From positions 1-14,303 of the forward strand of contig UQLZ01000057.1 in the NCBI GenBank assembly GCA_900541935.1: 14,303 nt of DNA. The letters run 5' to 3'. Positions 6,938 to 14,303 of the stretch are shown piece by piece. Every line of letters begins with the position of its first letter. Positions within the stretch are counted from its first letter, which is position 1. The notes under the pieces are model-generated. The model was not told the origin of the DNA. It saw only the letters and a list, made by a program, of their open reading frames with translations, and made no database searches. The position numbers and the translations under genes were made by a program. This DNA is from an uncultured Prevotellaceae bacterium (GTDB lineage Bacteria > Bacteroidota > Bacteroidia > Bacteroidales > Muribaculaceae).

Positions 6938-7905
6938 GACTGACGATAATCATACCAATGTACAAGACGGAAAAATACATTTCCGACTGCTTGAACTCCA
7001 TATTAAATCAGGATAAGGGCAACATTGACTACGATATCGTTGCCGTCAACGACGGCTCTCCAGACAAGACTGCCGAGATAGCAGAAAGAATCCTAAGCAA
7101 AAGCAACATAAAATATACCATTATCAACCAGCAAAACCAAGGTCCTGGCGCAGCAAGAAATACAGGGCTAAAGGCTGCTAAAGGTGATTTTATATGGTTT
7201 ATTGACTCTGACGATACTATTGCTGAGAATTCTTTCAGAACACTATCAAAGATTGAGGCGGATAATATTGATGCCATTGCAATAAACGGACTCGAAAAAT
7301 TTGAAGAAACGCTAAAGCCATGCGTACAATATGGAAAATTTGCCGAAAATGCAGTTGACGGACATACATTCTTCCAAAGTAGCATATGGAGCGTTTACCC
7401 TCCTCTGACTTTATTCAAAAGGGAATTCCTCTACGAAAACAAACTGGATTATCTACCTGAATTATATCACGAAGACAATGAATTTGCAACACGGGCTTAC
7501 TTCTTTGCAGAAAGAATATATATTACCGACAGCCCCCTTTACATTATCAGGGAAACGCCAAATTCTATAACCAGAACATTTAATCCCAAAAGAAGTTTTG
7601 ACCTGATGACTGTTGCAAATCTTCTTGAACAATTCAAAAAGGATAATGCTACAGACAAACAGGATATAAAAGTTTTCAGAAAAATGATTTCCATCTGCTT
7701 AAATAGCGCACTTGAGAACAATCTGAAATACTCAGAATCCGACAGATACAAACTAAGTGAAGCACTGTTTGCAAACCGCAGGCTTTTTAAGAATATGCTA
7801 AACTATCCAAGTTTGAAATACAAGATAGAAGCAGGGCTGTTTTTGCTTTTCCCAAAGCAGATAGTCACTATATACAACATCCTAAACAAACTGCTAAGAC
7901 GATGA
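6934..7905 (+). CDS. Glycosyltransferase, family 2 (GT-A)
   Basis: Transfers a sugar from a nucleotide donor to the growing lipid-linked repeat on the cytosolic side. The 323-residue protein starts with the GT2 nucleotide-binding strand (LTIIIPMYKTEKYI, residues 3-16) and has VNDGSPDKT (38-46), the GAARNTGLKAAKGD segment (72-85) and the metal-binding DSDD (91-94). A C-terminal helical part ends in a hydrophobic, basic segment that may touch the membrane. An open frame continues upstream to 6778 inside wzx. I choose the ATG at 6934 because the GT2 fold begins there and it forms an ATGA overlap with the wzx stop. Its own stop overlaps the next ATG in the same way (7902-7905). Sugar specificity cannot be deduced. 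Confidence 0.93.
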   Translation: MRLTIIIPMYKTEKYISDCLNSILNQDKGNIDYDIVAVNDGSPDKTAEIAERILSKSNIKYTIINQQNQGPGAARNTGLKAAKGDFIWFIDSDDTIAENSFRTLSKIEADNIDAIAINGLEKFEETLKPCVQYGKFAENAVDGHTFFQSSIWSVYPPLTLFKREFLYENKLDYLPELYHEDNEFATRAYFFAERIYITDSPLYIIRETPNSITRTFNPKRSFDLMTVANLLEQFKKDNATDKQDIKVFRKMISICLNSALENNLKYSESDRYKLSEALFANRRLFKNMLNYPSLKYKIEAGLFLLFPKQIVTIYNILNKLLRR

Positions 7906-8996
7906 TTGAAACTATCACCTTATATGTTATTTTGATTGCCGTCTGCACATCTTTGGCTTACCTCGCTCAAAAGACAGAGCGGTTTGAATATGTTGCATAC
8001 GCCATTATTGCATATAGTATTTTATTCTCTATGCGTTATGGTGTTGGCGTTGACCACCTCGACTACCTACACACCTACCTTCTACCCCCTGAATCTACGG
8101 ATAGAGAAAATTTAGAAATAGGCTTTCTTGCTTTTATGCGCGGGTGTCAATATATTAATCTCCACTTCACAATCTTTTTTGGTATAATTGCATTCACGCA
8201 ACTCTACCTAATTTTCAGAGCAATTAAGGATTATAGAAGCATATATACCCACTTGATGACAACTTTCCTCGTTGGATGCGTTTGGCTTTCATTCTCCAAC
8301 GGAATGAGACAGATTCTCGCTTTTGCCCTCTTCACATACGCTATAACCCTTATAGACAAAAAGAAACCTATCTGGCACTATATATGCCTAATAGCAGCAT
8401 GCCTCATACACAAATCTGCAATAATCCTCCTGCCATTATATCCGCTTCTAAGATTCAGGAGAATCTGGTTCTCAAATATAAAAACGCAACTAATTCTATT
8501 CGGATTAGCAGTGAGCATAAGCATTCTGTCAATCAATCTTTTAGAGCTATTTTCAACCATTATTTCCAAAGGTGCTGAATTGCTCGGATATGACTACTAC
8601 ACCCAGAATATGAAAAACAAGTTGCTTTATGATGAAAATATTACAATAGGCTTAGGTTTTCTTATAAATGCCACTATTGACTTCATCATCATATTCTTCA
8701 GCAATAAAGTTAAAGATGAGTACAAAAAAACATGGATGCCAGTTGCCTACAACCTGTACTTCTTTGGCGCATTGATTTCATATGCCTTTATCAAAAGCCA
8801 GTTGGTTAGACGCATAAACTGCTATTTCTATGGACTTGATTTTATCATAGGTGCTTTCACTCTTGCCTATTTATACAAAGAAAAAAAATTATTCTATTTT
8901 ATAATTTTAGGACTATATATTATCAAATTTATCGCAGTAATGTCGAAAATGGAGCAAAACACTGCGCTATTCCGTTTCTTCTGGAATTACATGTAA
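7902..8996 (+). CDS. EpsG-family / Wzy-like polysaccharide polymerase
   Basis: A probable polymerase joining repeat units on the periplasmic side of the inner membrane. The 364-residue protein is a multi-pass membrane protein with about 10 hydrophobic helices. It shows the EpsG-family pattern: RYGVGVDHLDYL (45-56, the R-x-G-x-D-x-x-x-Y type motif), an SFSNGMRQILA segment (130-140) with conserved N-x-x-RQ, and HKSAI (170-174) followed by LPLYPLL. Sequence similarity among polymerases is low, so assignment rests on these motifs, topology and position between glycosyltransferase genes next to wzx. The start codon overlaps the previous stop (ATGA). A 42-base AT-rich gap without features separates it from the next gene. 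Confidence 0.82.
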   Translation: MIETITLYVILIAVCTSLAYLAQKTERFEYVAYAIIAYSILFSMRYGVGVDHLDYLHTYLLPPESTDRENLEIGFLAFMRGCQYINLHFTIFFGIIAFTQLYLIFRAIKDYRSIYTHLMTTFLVGCVWLSFSNGMRQILAFALFTYAITLIDKKKPIWHYICLIAACLIHKSAIILLPLYPLLRFRRIWFSNIKTQLILFGLAVSISILSINLLELFSTIISKGAELLGYDYYTQNMKNKLLYDENITIGLGFLINATIDFIIIFFSNKVKDEYKKTWMPVAYNLYFFGALISYAFIKSQLVRRINCYFYGLDFIIGAFTLAYLYKEKKLFYFIILGLYIIKFIAVMSKMEQNTALFRFFWNYM

Positions 8997-9038
8997 TATA
9001 AAAATTGACCTGAAAATTAAAATCACGAAATTCTAAAT

Positions 9039-10100
9039 ATGAAAATTGCTCTTATATTACCACTAAACGTTTGGGCTGCCCCGTACGCTTCAATATATAC
9101 TCATATCTTAAACAAACTAAAAATCAATTACGACATCATATATTGGAATAGAGATCTATCAGAGCCTAATAAATACTTATCTTGGAACCATGCCCCAAAA
9201 AATAACAGATTCTCCCGATTCACTGACTACTATGCTTTTAGCAAATTTATAAAGCACAAATTGACAACAGAAAAATATGACAAAATAATACTCTTCAATT
9301 CTGTTTTACCAATATATATGCAATCTTTCCTGAAACGCAGATATAAAAAGAAATATATAATTGATATCAGGGACCTTAGCATGGAGCAATTCCCTCTTTT
9401 TAAAAACTCTTTTAAAAAAGCGATTAGCAACAGCGCAATTAACATTGTTTCATCGCCCGGTTTCATCGAGCATCTTCCAAAAGCAGACTATGTAATATCT
9501 CATAATTTTGACATAGAGAAAGTTAGAGTTGCCATTAATTCTAACAAAGAATACTCTTTGCATAAAAAGCCAATTAATATTTTAACTATTGGTCAAATAA
9601 GGAATTATGAAGCAAATATAGAAATTGCAGATTCGCTAAAGGACGACAATAGATTCCAATTAAGTTTCGTTGGTGGCGGAGAGGTCCAAGAAAGAATCTC
9701 CATCCACGCAATACATAATGATATTACAAATATCAGTTTCAGCGACAGATATGACAAAAGAATTGAACTAAATCTGATAGAAGATGCCTCTTTCGTAAAT
9801 ATATTTATGCCATACATTAAATCACATAACACATTAATGTCGAATCGATTCTATAATGCATTGCTGATGAAAAAGCCACTAATTGCCACAGAAGGAAGTA
9901 TCCAAGGGGATTTGGTAAAAGAGCACCAGTTAGGCGTTACTATTAGCGACGGCAAAAATTTAGGTGCAAAACTTATTGATTTTTTAGACACTTTAAATAT
10001 GTCTGAGTTCTCCGAAAGATGCAATAACCTGCTAAAACAATACGCCAAAGAATATGACTATTTTGAGAACAAACTAATTCAGTTCATATCAGAAAAATAA
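9039..10100 (+). CDS. GT-B fold glycosyltransferase (GT4-like)
   Basis: Probably adds one sugar of the repeat unit in the cytosol. The 353-residue protein has two-lobed GT-B features. The N-terminal strand MKIALILPLNVW and an IDIRDLS segment (108-114) lie in the first lobe. The second lobe starts with PINILTIGQIR (178-188), has the glycine loop FVGGGE (210-215), and ends with a donor-site region SNRFYNALLMKKPLIATEG (268-286). The last corresponds to the family's E-x7-E-type segment, but the usual first glutamate appears replaced (N269/R270 area). The length is slightly short for GT4, and the sequence is divergent and AT-rich, so the family number is tentative. The acceptor and donor are unknown. 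A short gene remnant follows after 5 bases. Confidence 0.78.
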   Translation: MKIALILPLNVWAAPYASIYTHILNKLKINYDIIYWNRDLSEPNKYLSWNHAPKNNRFSRFTDYYAFSKFIKHKLTTEKYDKIILFNSVLPIYMQSFLKRRYKKKYIIDIRDLSMEQFPLFKNSFKKAISNSAINIVSSPGFIEHLPKADYVISHNFDIEKVRVAINSNKEYSLHKKPINILTIGQIRNYEANIEIADSLKDDNRFQLSFVGGGEVQERISIHAIHNDITNISFSDRYDKRIELNLIEDASFVNIFMPYIKSHNTLMSNRFYNALLMKKPLIATEGSIQGDLVKEHQLGVTISDGKNLGAKLIDFLDTLNMSEFSERCNNLLKQYAKEYDYFENKLIQFISEK

Positions 10101-10105
10101 GATTT

Positions 10106-10287
10106 TTGAATATAGTCAAGGTCATTAAATATGATTATTCAAAAATTATGACTAAATTTATCGACGAAATCAAAAAGAGCCATCCAATCAGCATTCCTTT
10201 TGCATGGAAATAGCAGAACGTTTGTTTCTAAAAAACAAATGCGGAATGGTTATATGGAACTATATAAACTGTCTTAAAGAATTATGA
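10106..10287 (+). pseudogene. Small gene remnant, apparently frameshifted
   Basis: An open frame beginning at TTG 10106 (or ATG 10148) reads a charged, protein-like sequence containing KYDYSKIMTKFIDEIKKSH and ends at TAG 10211-10213. From there a second frame, shifted by -1, continues as IAERLFLKNKC ... NYINCLKEL to a TGA at 10285-10287. Adding one A to the AAA at 10208-10210 would join the two into a single polypeptide of about 61 residues. The final TGA overlaps the next gene's ATG as ATGA (10284-10287), the same coupling seen elsewhere in the operon, which suggests a genuine ancestral gene. I do not recognise the family, and it could be the remains of a longer gene. Alternatives are two unrelated tiny ORFs (10148-10213; 10204-10287), a sequencing error in the A-run, or non-coding leader. 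A 9-bp inverted repeat (10219-10227 with 10233-10241) lies inside. Confidence 0.45.
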
Positions 10288-11069
10288 CAATTTCAATAAT
10301 AACACCATCATATAACAATGCCAGAACAATAACTGATACATTTGAATCCATATTAAAACAAGATTTTAAAAATATTGAATATATTGTTGTTGATGGTAAT
10401 TCTTCCGATGATACGGTTAACTTAATCAAGAAATACGAGTCCCTCTTCAACGGCCGTATGAAATGGATTAGTGAACCAGATAAAGGGCTATACGATGCTA
10501 TGAACAAAGGCATTAAGATGGCTACCGGTGACATCGTGGGAATTCTGAATGCTGATGACCTATACCATCATTCCGACATTATCTCAAAGATAGTAAGCGA
10601 ATTCAATGCAAACGATATTGATGCTCTTTATGGAGACCTCATTTTTGTAAGCCGCAAAAACATTAACAAGACCGTTAGATACTATTCGGCTAAGAATTTC
10701 AATATATCCAAATTCAAATTTGGGTTTGCTCCTCCTCATCCTACCTTCTTCACTTATAAAAAGAACTTTGACAAATACGGCTACTACAGAACTGACTATA
10801 AAATATCTTCTGATTTTGAACTGCTTGTACGCTTTTTGTACGTTAACAAACTGAAAGCAAAATACCTGCCTGCTGTTTTCTTAAAAATGAGAACAGGTGG
10901 TTTGAGTACAAACAAAAAGAACCAGATTATAATCAATACAATAGAACAAGTCCGCGCTTGCCGGCAAAACGGCATTAGGACGTGTATCCCTTTTGTTTTA
11001 ATGAAATTTGCAATTAAAATTCCAGGCATTCTGTTTCCAAGAATATATACTGCAACGAGCAAAGATTGA
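10284..11069 (+). CDS. Glycosyltransferase, family 2 (WcaE-like subgroup)
   Basis: Transfers a sugar to the lipid-linked repeat. The 261-residue protein has GT2 hallmarks: ISIITPSYNNART (3-15), VVDGNSSDDT (35-44), the EPDKGLYDAMNKGIKMATGD run (64-83), and the donor/metal site LNADD (88-92). A PPHPTFF motif (150-156) and DYKISSDFELLVRF (171-184) are typical of the bacterial subgroup that includes colanic-acid WcaE-like enzymes. The C-terminus is basic and hydrophobic. The ATG overlaps the stop of the small remnant upstream as ATGA; PCP-2 begins 12 bases after its stop. Donor sugar unknown. Confidence 0.92.
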   Translation: MTISIITPSYNNARTITDTFESILKQDFKNIEYIVVDGNSSDDTVNLIKKYESLFNGRMKWISEPDKGLYDAMNKGIKMATGDIVGILNADDLYHHSDIISKIVSEFNANDIDALYGDLIFVSRKNINKTVRYYSAKNFNISKFKFGFAPPHPTFFTYKKNFDKYGYYRTDYKISSDFELLVRFLYVNKLKAKYLPAVFLKMRTGGLSTNKKNQIIINTIEQVRACRQNGIRTCIPFVLMKFAIKIPGILFPRIYTATSKD

Positions 11070-11081
11070 TACATCTTATCA

Positions 11082-12596
11082 ATGAAGTATAAATCAATCG
11101 AAAATACTAACATTAGAGGATTCATTAGTTGGGTTTTAAGACATCCGCTTATTGCGGTGACCCCTCTAATTATTTGTATATTTGCAAGTTTAGCATATAT
11201 ATTAACAGGAACTAAGGAATACCAACAAACAATGGCTTTTACTCTTAACTCATTAACAACCGGAACTGCAACCACGAAAGACATTCTGCTTTTTAATGAT
11301 ATTTCCGCTATCAAGAAACAGCCGTCATTTGAAAATGAAAAAGAACTTTTAGGCTCACCTTTAATGGCTGAAGAACTAATAAAATTAGTTGACCTGCAAA
11401 ACGAAGTTTATTTGGATAAAGGCATAACTTCGAAATTACTCTACAATGAATCGCCAATATCTTTTAGACTAATAGCAGACAATAATTGTAAAACCTTTTA
11501 TGCAAGAGCATTTGCTACTGAAAACAACGTTACTTTAAGTGATATAACGATCAATGGGGAAAAGGCTTCAAATAAAATGAATATACCTTACGGAATCCCC
11601 AAAAAAACTGATTTTGGAATAATTACTATAAAAAAAAACGGTATCAAATCAACGCCACAAAAACTAATCCTGAATTTCAGAAATTCTAAAATTGTCACAA
11701 ATGAAATTATACATAATCTGAGATTTTATAAAGCATCTATATTTTCGACAGTTTTATACACTAATTATACTGACAAATCGCCAGAAAGAGCAAAAGACAT
11801 TGTTAATAATATCCCTAATGCATATAATAACCTTTGGCATAATTATATTGAAACAAAAGCAGAACAAATTGACTCTACAATCACACAACAACTAAAATTA
11901 ATAATAAGAGAACTTATACAAAATGAAAATGATATTATCATTTCAAACAGTAAATTTAAGGACAGCAACTCCTGTAAAAATTTCAACTCAATTAAAAAGG
12001 ATTTATTCTTTGCTGCAAGAACGCTAAACTACATTTTAAATAACGACAAATTCTATACATTAATTCCAAAAGTCTTAACCGACTATAAATTAAATTCAAA
12101 AATAGACGAATACAACACACTTATAAACAGACTTAAAAGCATACTTTCCAAAGGAAGAATCTACCCGTCGGCAAATATAATTGAACAAAAAGCCTTACAG
12201 TTAAAAGTTGAAATAATCACTACTCTTGAGGAACATATTGAAAAATCTGTTGAAAAACTGAATAAACTGAAAATTGAACCTAATAATGCTAAAACTCTAT
12301 TACCAAAAGAAGATAAACATAATTCGCCAAATGCTTCGAAATTAAGAAGAATCTGGTTACTGCATAAAAACTATCTTTACTTAAAGCAAAAGCAAGAGGA
12401 ATACAAGATAGCCAAGAGCGTTAAACTCAATAGAATAAGAATAATCCGCAAAGCCCTACCAGAAGCAAAGATGGTAAGTCCGAACACTCCATCTGCAATA
12501 TTCTTAACATTACTCTTTGGCTTAATACTCATACCTTACTCTATATATCTTACCAGCAGCACTATTAATTCTAAAAGAAACAGCCCCAAGGAATAA
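11082..12596 (+). CDS. Second, diverged polysaccharide co-polymerase (Wzz-type), PCP-2
   Basis: The last gene of the operon, 504 residues, with the same architecture as PCP-1. Transmembrane helices lie at about residues 23-42 and 471-490, with a long, Lys/Asn-rich, helical periplasmic part between them. Shared landmarks are GSPLMAEELI (91-100), SPERAKDIVN (233-242), EYNTLI (343-348), the LY-rich helix YLYLKQKQEE (431-440) and IRKALPEAKMVSPN (455-468) before the second membrane helix. It ends with a 14-residue basic tail and no kinase domain. It is more diverged from the usual PCP pattern than PCP-1 and appears more AT-rich than the phosphatase and wzx. It may form mixed oligomers with PCP-1, act at a different step, or be a decaying duplicate; the intact reading frame argues against decay. 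The likely terminator of the convergent gene lies within its final codons. Confidence 0.82.
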   Translation: MKYKSIENTNIRGFISWVLRHPLIAVTPLIICIFASLAYILTGTKEYQQTMAFTLNSLTTGTATTKDILLFNDISAIKKQPSFENEKELLGSPLMAEELIKLVDLQNEVYLDKGITSKLLYNESPISFRLIADNNCKTFYARAFATENNVTLSDITINGEKASNKMNIPYGIPKKTDFGIITIKKNGIKSTPQKLILNFRNSKIVTNEIIHNLRFYKASIFSTVLYTNYTDKSPERAKDIVNNIPNAYNNLWHNYIETKAEQIDSTITQQLKLIIRELIQNENDIIISNSKFKDSNSCKNFNSIKKDLFFAARTLNYILNNDKFYTLIPKVLTDYKLNSKIDEYNTLINRLKSILSKGRIYPSANIIEQKALQLKVEIITTLEEHIEKSVEKLNKLKIEPNNAKTLLPKEDKHNSPNASKLRRIWLLHKNYLYLKQKQEEYKIAKSVKLNRIRIIRKALPEAKMVSPNTPSAIFLTLLFGLILIPYSIYLTSSTINSKRNSPKE

Positions 12597-12609
12597 TTTC
12601 CTGAGGCTG
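12573..12609 (-). terminator. Probable terminator of the convergent glycosidase gene, inside the PCP-2 3' end
   Basis: On the minus strand, CAGCC (12609-12605) to GGCTG (12585-12581) with an inner TCA-GGAA/TTCC-TTGG part forms an imperfect hairpin followed by TTTCTTTT. That is intrinsic-terminator geometry for the minus-strand gene ending at 12645. On the plus strand no T-run follows directly, so it is a poor terminator for the polysaccharide operon. Confidence 0.55.
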
Positions 12610-12644
12610 ACTCTAACTCTTTGTGGCTTTAAGAAACAGCCGTT

Positions 12645-14231
12645 CTATTTTGCTCCGACAATAAATCCTAAACGCTCAAGTCCTCGGCGTACGTCAGCAT
12701 TTCCCATAAATGTATTCCAAATAAATTGCGACTTGTAATTTTCAAGCATTACCACGATTGGACCTTGGTCTATCGCAAGGAATGTCTTAACAATCTGCTT
12801 GTCAGGCGTAACACTCAAATTAACTGCGTCATAGAAACCATATTCGCCAAGCATTTTCAAATCACGATAAAGGTAACGCATAACCTTCTTACTCTGCTCT
12901 GGAGTATATGGCATTGAAGAGATTGCAGCTGTGGGCGATACCGTTCCGTTATCATTCGACGGTGAATGTGCAGTATAACCCGCAACAGGGCAATCTGATG
13001 CAGTCAGACCCCAGAGATTCTCTGAATAACCTTCAAAATTCTTTGGATTATCTATGCAATAAGCCATATTAATCAACGTATGGTTCTTGTTTTGCTCAAA
13101 ATAATCTCTGCAAATTCCGTCAGACAAGCCGCGAGGATCGAGTCCGAGGAATGAATAGTGAGCAAAGAATAGCGGACCGCCCTTTGACGACATATCACCT
13201 AACGGCAAGATGTAGTTATAGGCTGTTCCACCGCAAACTATAGAACCGCCATTCTGGAAGCCTTCGGTATAAACTTCCTTTTCAATAGGGAATGTTGGTG
13301 AAGATGCTGCAAGAACGTATGCAATCATTCCCTCATTCCAGCCAACTATAGGGAGATTCATCTGGAAATCATAATCAGGAGACCAATGCCACATCAACTT
13401 GCCGTTGCGAACATAATGGCTCCATTCCATTTCTTCCCACAATTTATCGATATCGGCTACCAACTGCAAAGCCTCTCCGCTGCCAACAGTCTGAAAATAC
13501 TCCTTGGCGGCAATCAATCCTTGGAAAAGGAAAGAAGTCTCAACAATATCACCACCATTATCTTTCTCACTAAACGGCTGAACTTCGCCTGACGCTCCAT
13601 TGTACCAGTGAGCGAATGCCCCGTGGAAACGCGGAATGCGCATAAGGAAATCTGTTATCTTGCGGATATGCTTGTAAGCATCTGCCTGTGTTATATATCC
13701 GCTATTTGCACCGGCAAGGATTGCCATTATGCCAAAGCCTGTACCTCCTGTCGTAACAACATCGCCACTCGCATTGCGCTCTCTTGCCATTCCACTCTGC
13801 GGATGTGCAAAATCAGTAAAGTACTTGAGGGTGCGGGATTGAACCAAATCAACCAACTCCTCATCGGTCAAGACGCAAATAGTCACCTCTTTTTCTGATC
13901 GGAGCGCCTCCGTTGAATTTACTTTTCCACCAGAAAGAACAACTCGATAGGAAACATCTGTCAAATCTGGAGATGTCTTCAAATCATCAGTGTAGCGTTT
14001 TGCTGTATTATCCTTTGAAACGCATTCAAAACTGCCACTACCCAACTGACGGTAAACATCAACCGCACGGTTTTCTGCCCACGTCAATTCGACAACACCA
14101 AAATTCTCGGAAATACTGAATGTGATGACATCTTTCGGTGCCTCCGGGCCTTGTCCCTTTGGCTCATCATCACCACAACTTGACAATATTACCAACATCA
14201 TCAAGTTTAAGAATAACATTACTTTTCTCAT
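12645..14231 (-). CDS. Surface lipoprotein with glucoamylase-type (GH144-like) catalytic domain
   Basis: A probable glycoside hydrolase on the outer membrane, 528 residues. Residues 1-18 are a lipoprotein signal peptide with lipobox LSSC and lipid-attachment Cys19. The following GDDEP resembles the Bacteroidetes surface-export signal. A beta-rich, fibronectin-III-like domain spans about 35-118. An all-alpha catalytic region follows, with GGTGFGIMAI (162-171), RIPRFHGAFAHWYNG (198-212), DNGGDIVETSFLFQGL (224-239), GWNEGMIAYVLAASSP (297-312) and AIDQGPIVVMLENY (486-499). These are the landmarks of the PF10091 glucoamylase family, whose Bacteroidetes members include GH144 endo-beta-1,2-glucanases. 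Exact substrate is not provable here. The frame is complete. No susC/susD-like gene is visible on the window side. The upstream 72 bases (14232-14303) show no clear promoter; a TAATTTTTG-like sequence is one base off the -7 spacing. Confidence 0.88.
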   Translation of the reverse strand: MRKVMLFLNLMMLVILSSCGDDEPKGQGPEAPKDVITFSISENFGVVELTWAENRAVDVYRQLGSGSFECVSKDNTAKRYTDDLKTSPDLTDVSYRVVLSGGKVNSTEALRSEKEVTICVLTDEELVDLVQSRTLKYFTDFAHPQSGMARERNASGDVVTTGGTGFGIMAILAGANSGYITQADAYKHIRKITDFLMRIPRFHGAFAHWYNGASGEVQPFSEKDNGGDIVETSFLFQGLIAAKEYFQTVGSGEALQLVADIDKLWEEMEWSHYVRNGKLMWHWSPDYDFQMNLPIVGWNEGMIAYVLAASSPTFPIEKEVYTEGFQNGGSIVCGGTAYNYILPLGDMSSKGGPLFFAHYSFLGLDPRGLSDGICRDYFEQNKNHTLINMAYCIDNPKNFEGYSENLWGLTASDCPVAGYTAHSPSNDNGTVSPTAAISSMPYTPEQSKKVMRYLYRDLKMLGEYGFYDAVNLSVTPDKQIVKTFLAIDQGPIVVMLENYKSQFIWNTFMGNADVRRGLERLGFIVGAK

Positions 14232-14303
14232 AGTTTAAAAATAAAACATATGACTAGTCCTAAATAAGCGTTACAAAAATTACTACTTATTATAAGGACA
14301 AAA

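Noticed and set aside
7029..7385. A 118-codon minus-strand open frame opposite the first GT2
   Set aside because: Fully within a gene with clear GT2 motifs; the translated sequence resembles a codon shadow with no domain.
10796..11314. A 172-codon open frame on the minus strand across the GT2/PCP-2 junction
   Set aside because: It lies antisense to two well-supported genes, crosses their boundary, has no recognisable domain and no promoter; open antisense frames are common in AT-rich coding DNA.
1..14303. CRISPR arrays, tRNA/rRNA genes, insertion sequences, integrase or toxin-antitoxin genes
   Set aside because: I looked for repeat-spacer periodicity, cloverleaf-like segments and transposase motifs and found none.

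Overview
The window looks like a chromosomal segment from a member of the Bacteroidales (Bacteroides/Prevotella-like). Four things point this way: promoters with the Bacteroidetes -7 element TAnnTTTG (406-413, 1840-1847, 3021-3028), genes without Shine-Dalgarno sequences, an AT-rich composition, and a lipoprotein whose lipobox cysteine is followed by acidic residues like the Bacteroidetes surface-export signal. This assignment is an inference from those features, not a database match.

Layout. Positions 1-423 hold a terminator hairpin and two degenerate copies of a small REP-like element, with no gene. Then come a small DUF1232 membrane protein (436-741), a shared bidirectional terminator, and a type I methionine aminopeptidase on the minus strand (854-1708). 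Divergent from it is a YitT-family membrane protein (1865-2833) with its own terminator. A strong promoter carrying a 10-bp palindrome (2961-3028) and a leader with a 9-bp hairpin (3095-3117) precede a polysaccharide operon on the plus strand, 3162-12596.

The operon reads: chain-length/co-polymerase protein PCP-1, CpsB/YwqE-type PHP tyrosine phosphatase, Wzx flippase, GT2 glycosyltransferase, EpsG-like Wzy polymerase, GT-B glycosyltransferase, a short gene remnant that appears frameshifted (10106-10287), a second GT2, and a second diverged co-polymerase PCP-2. ATGA stop/start overlaps at 6934 and 7902, and another at 10284 involving the remnant, support co-transcription and translational coupling. 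Together these encode a Wzx/Wzy-type route: the glycosyltransferases extend a lipid-linked repeat, Wzx flips it across the inner membrane, the Wzy-like protein polymerises it, and the PCP proteins set chain length. No initiating sugar-phosphate transferase, outer-membrane exporter (Wza), tyrosine kinase domain or nucleotide-sugar gene is present, so those functions must lie elsewhere.

A surface lipoprotein with a glucoamylase-type (PF10091; GH144-like) catalytic domain lies convergent to the operon (12645-14231, minus). Its probable terminator is embedded in the 3' end of PCP-2.

No wholly new system is evident. The most unusual points are two kinase-less co-polymerases bracketing one locus together with a phosphatase that has no visible kinase partner, the frameshifted small gene coupled to the second GT2, and the structured promoter and leader of the operon.
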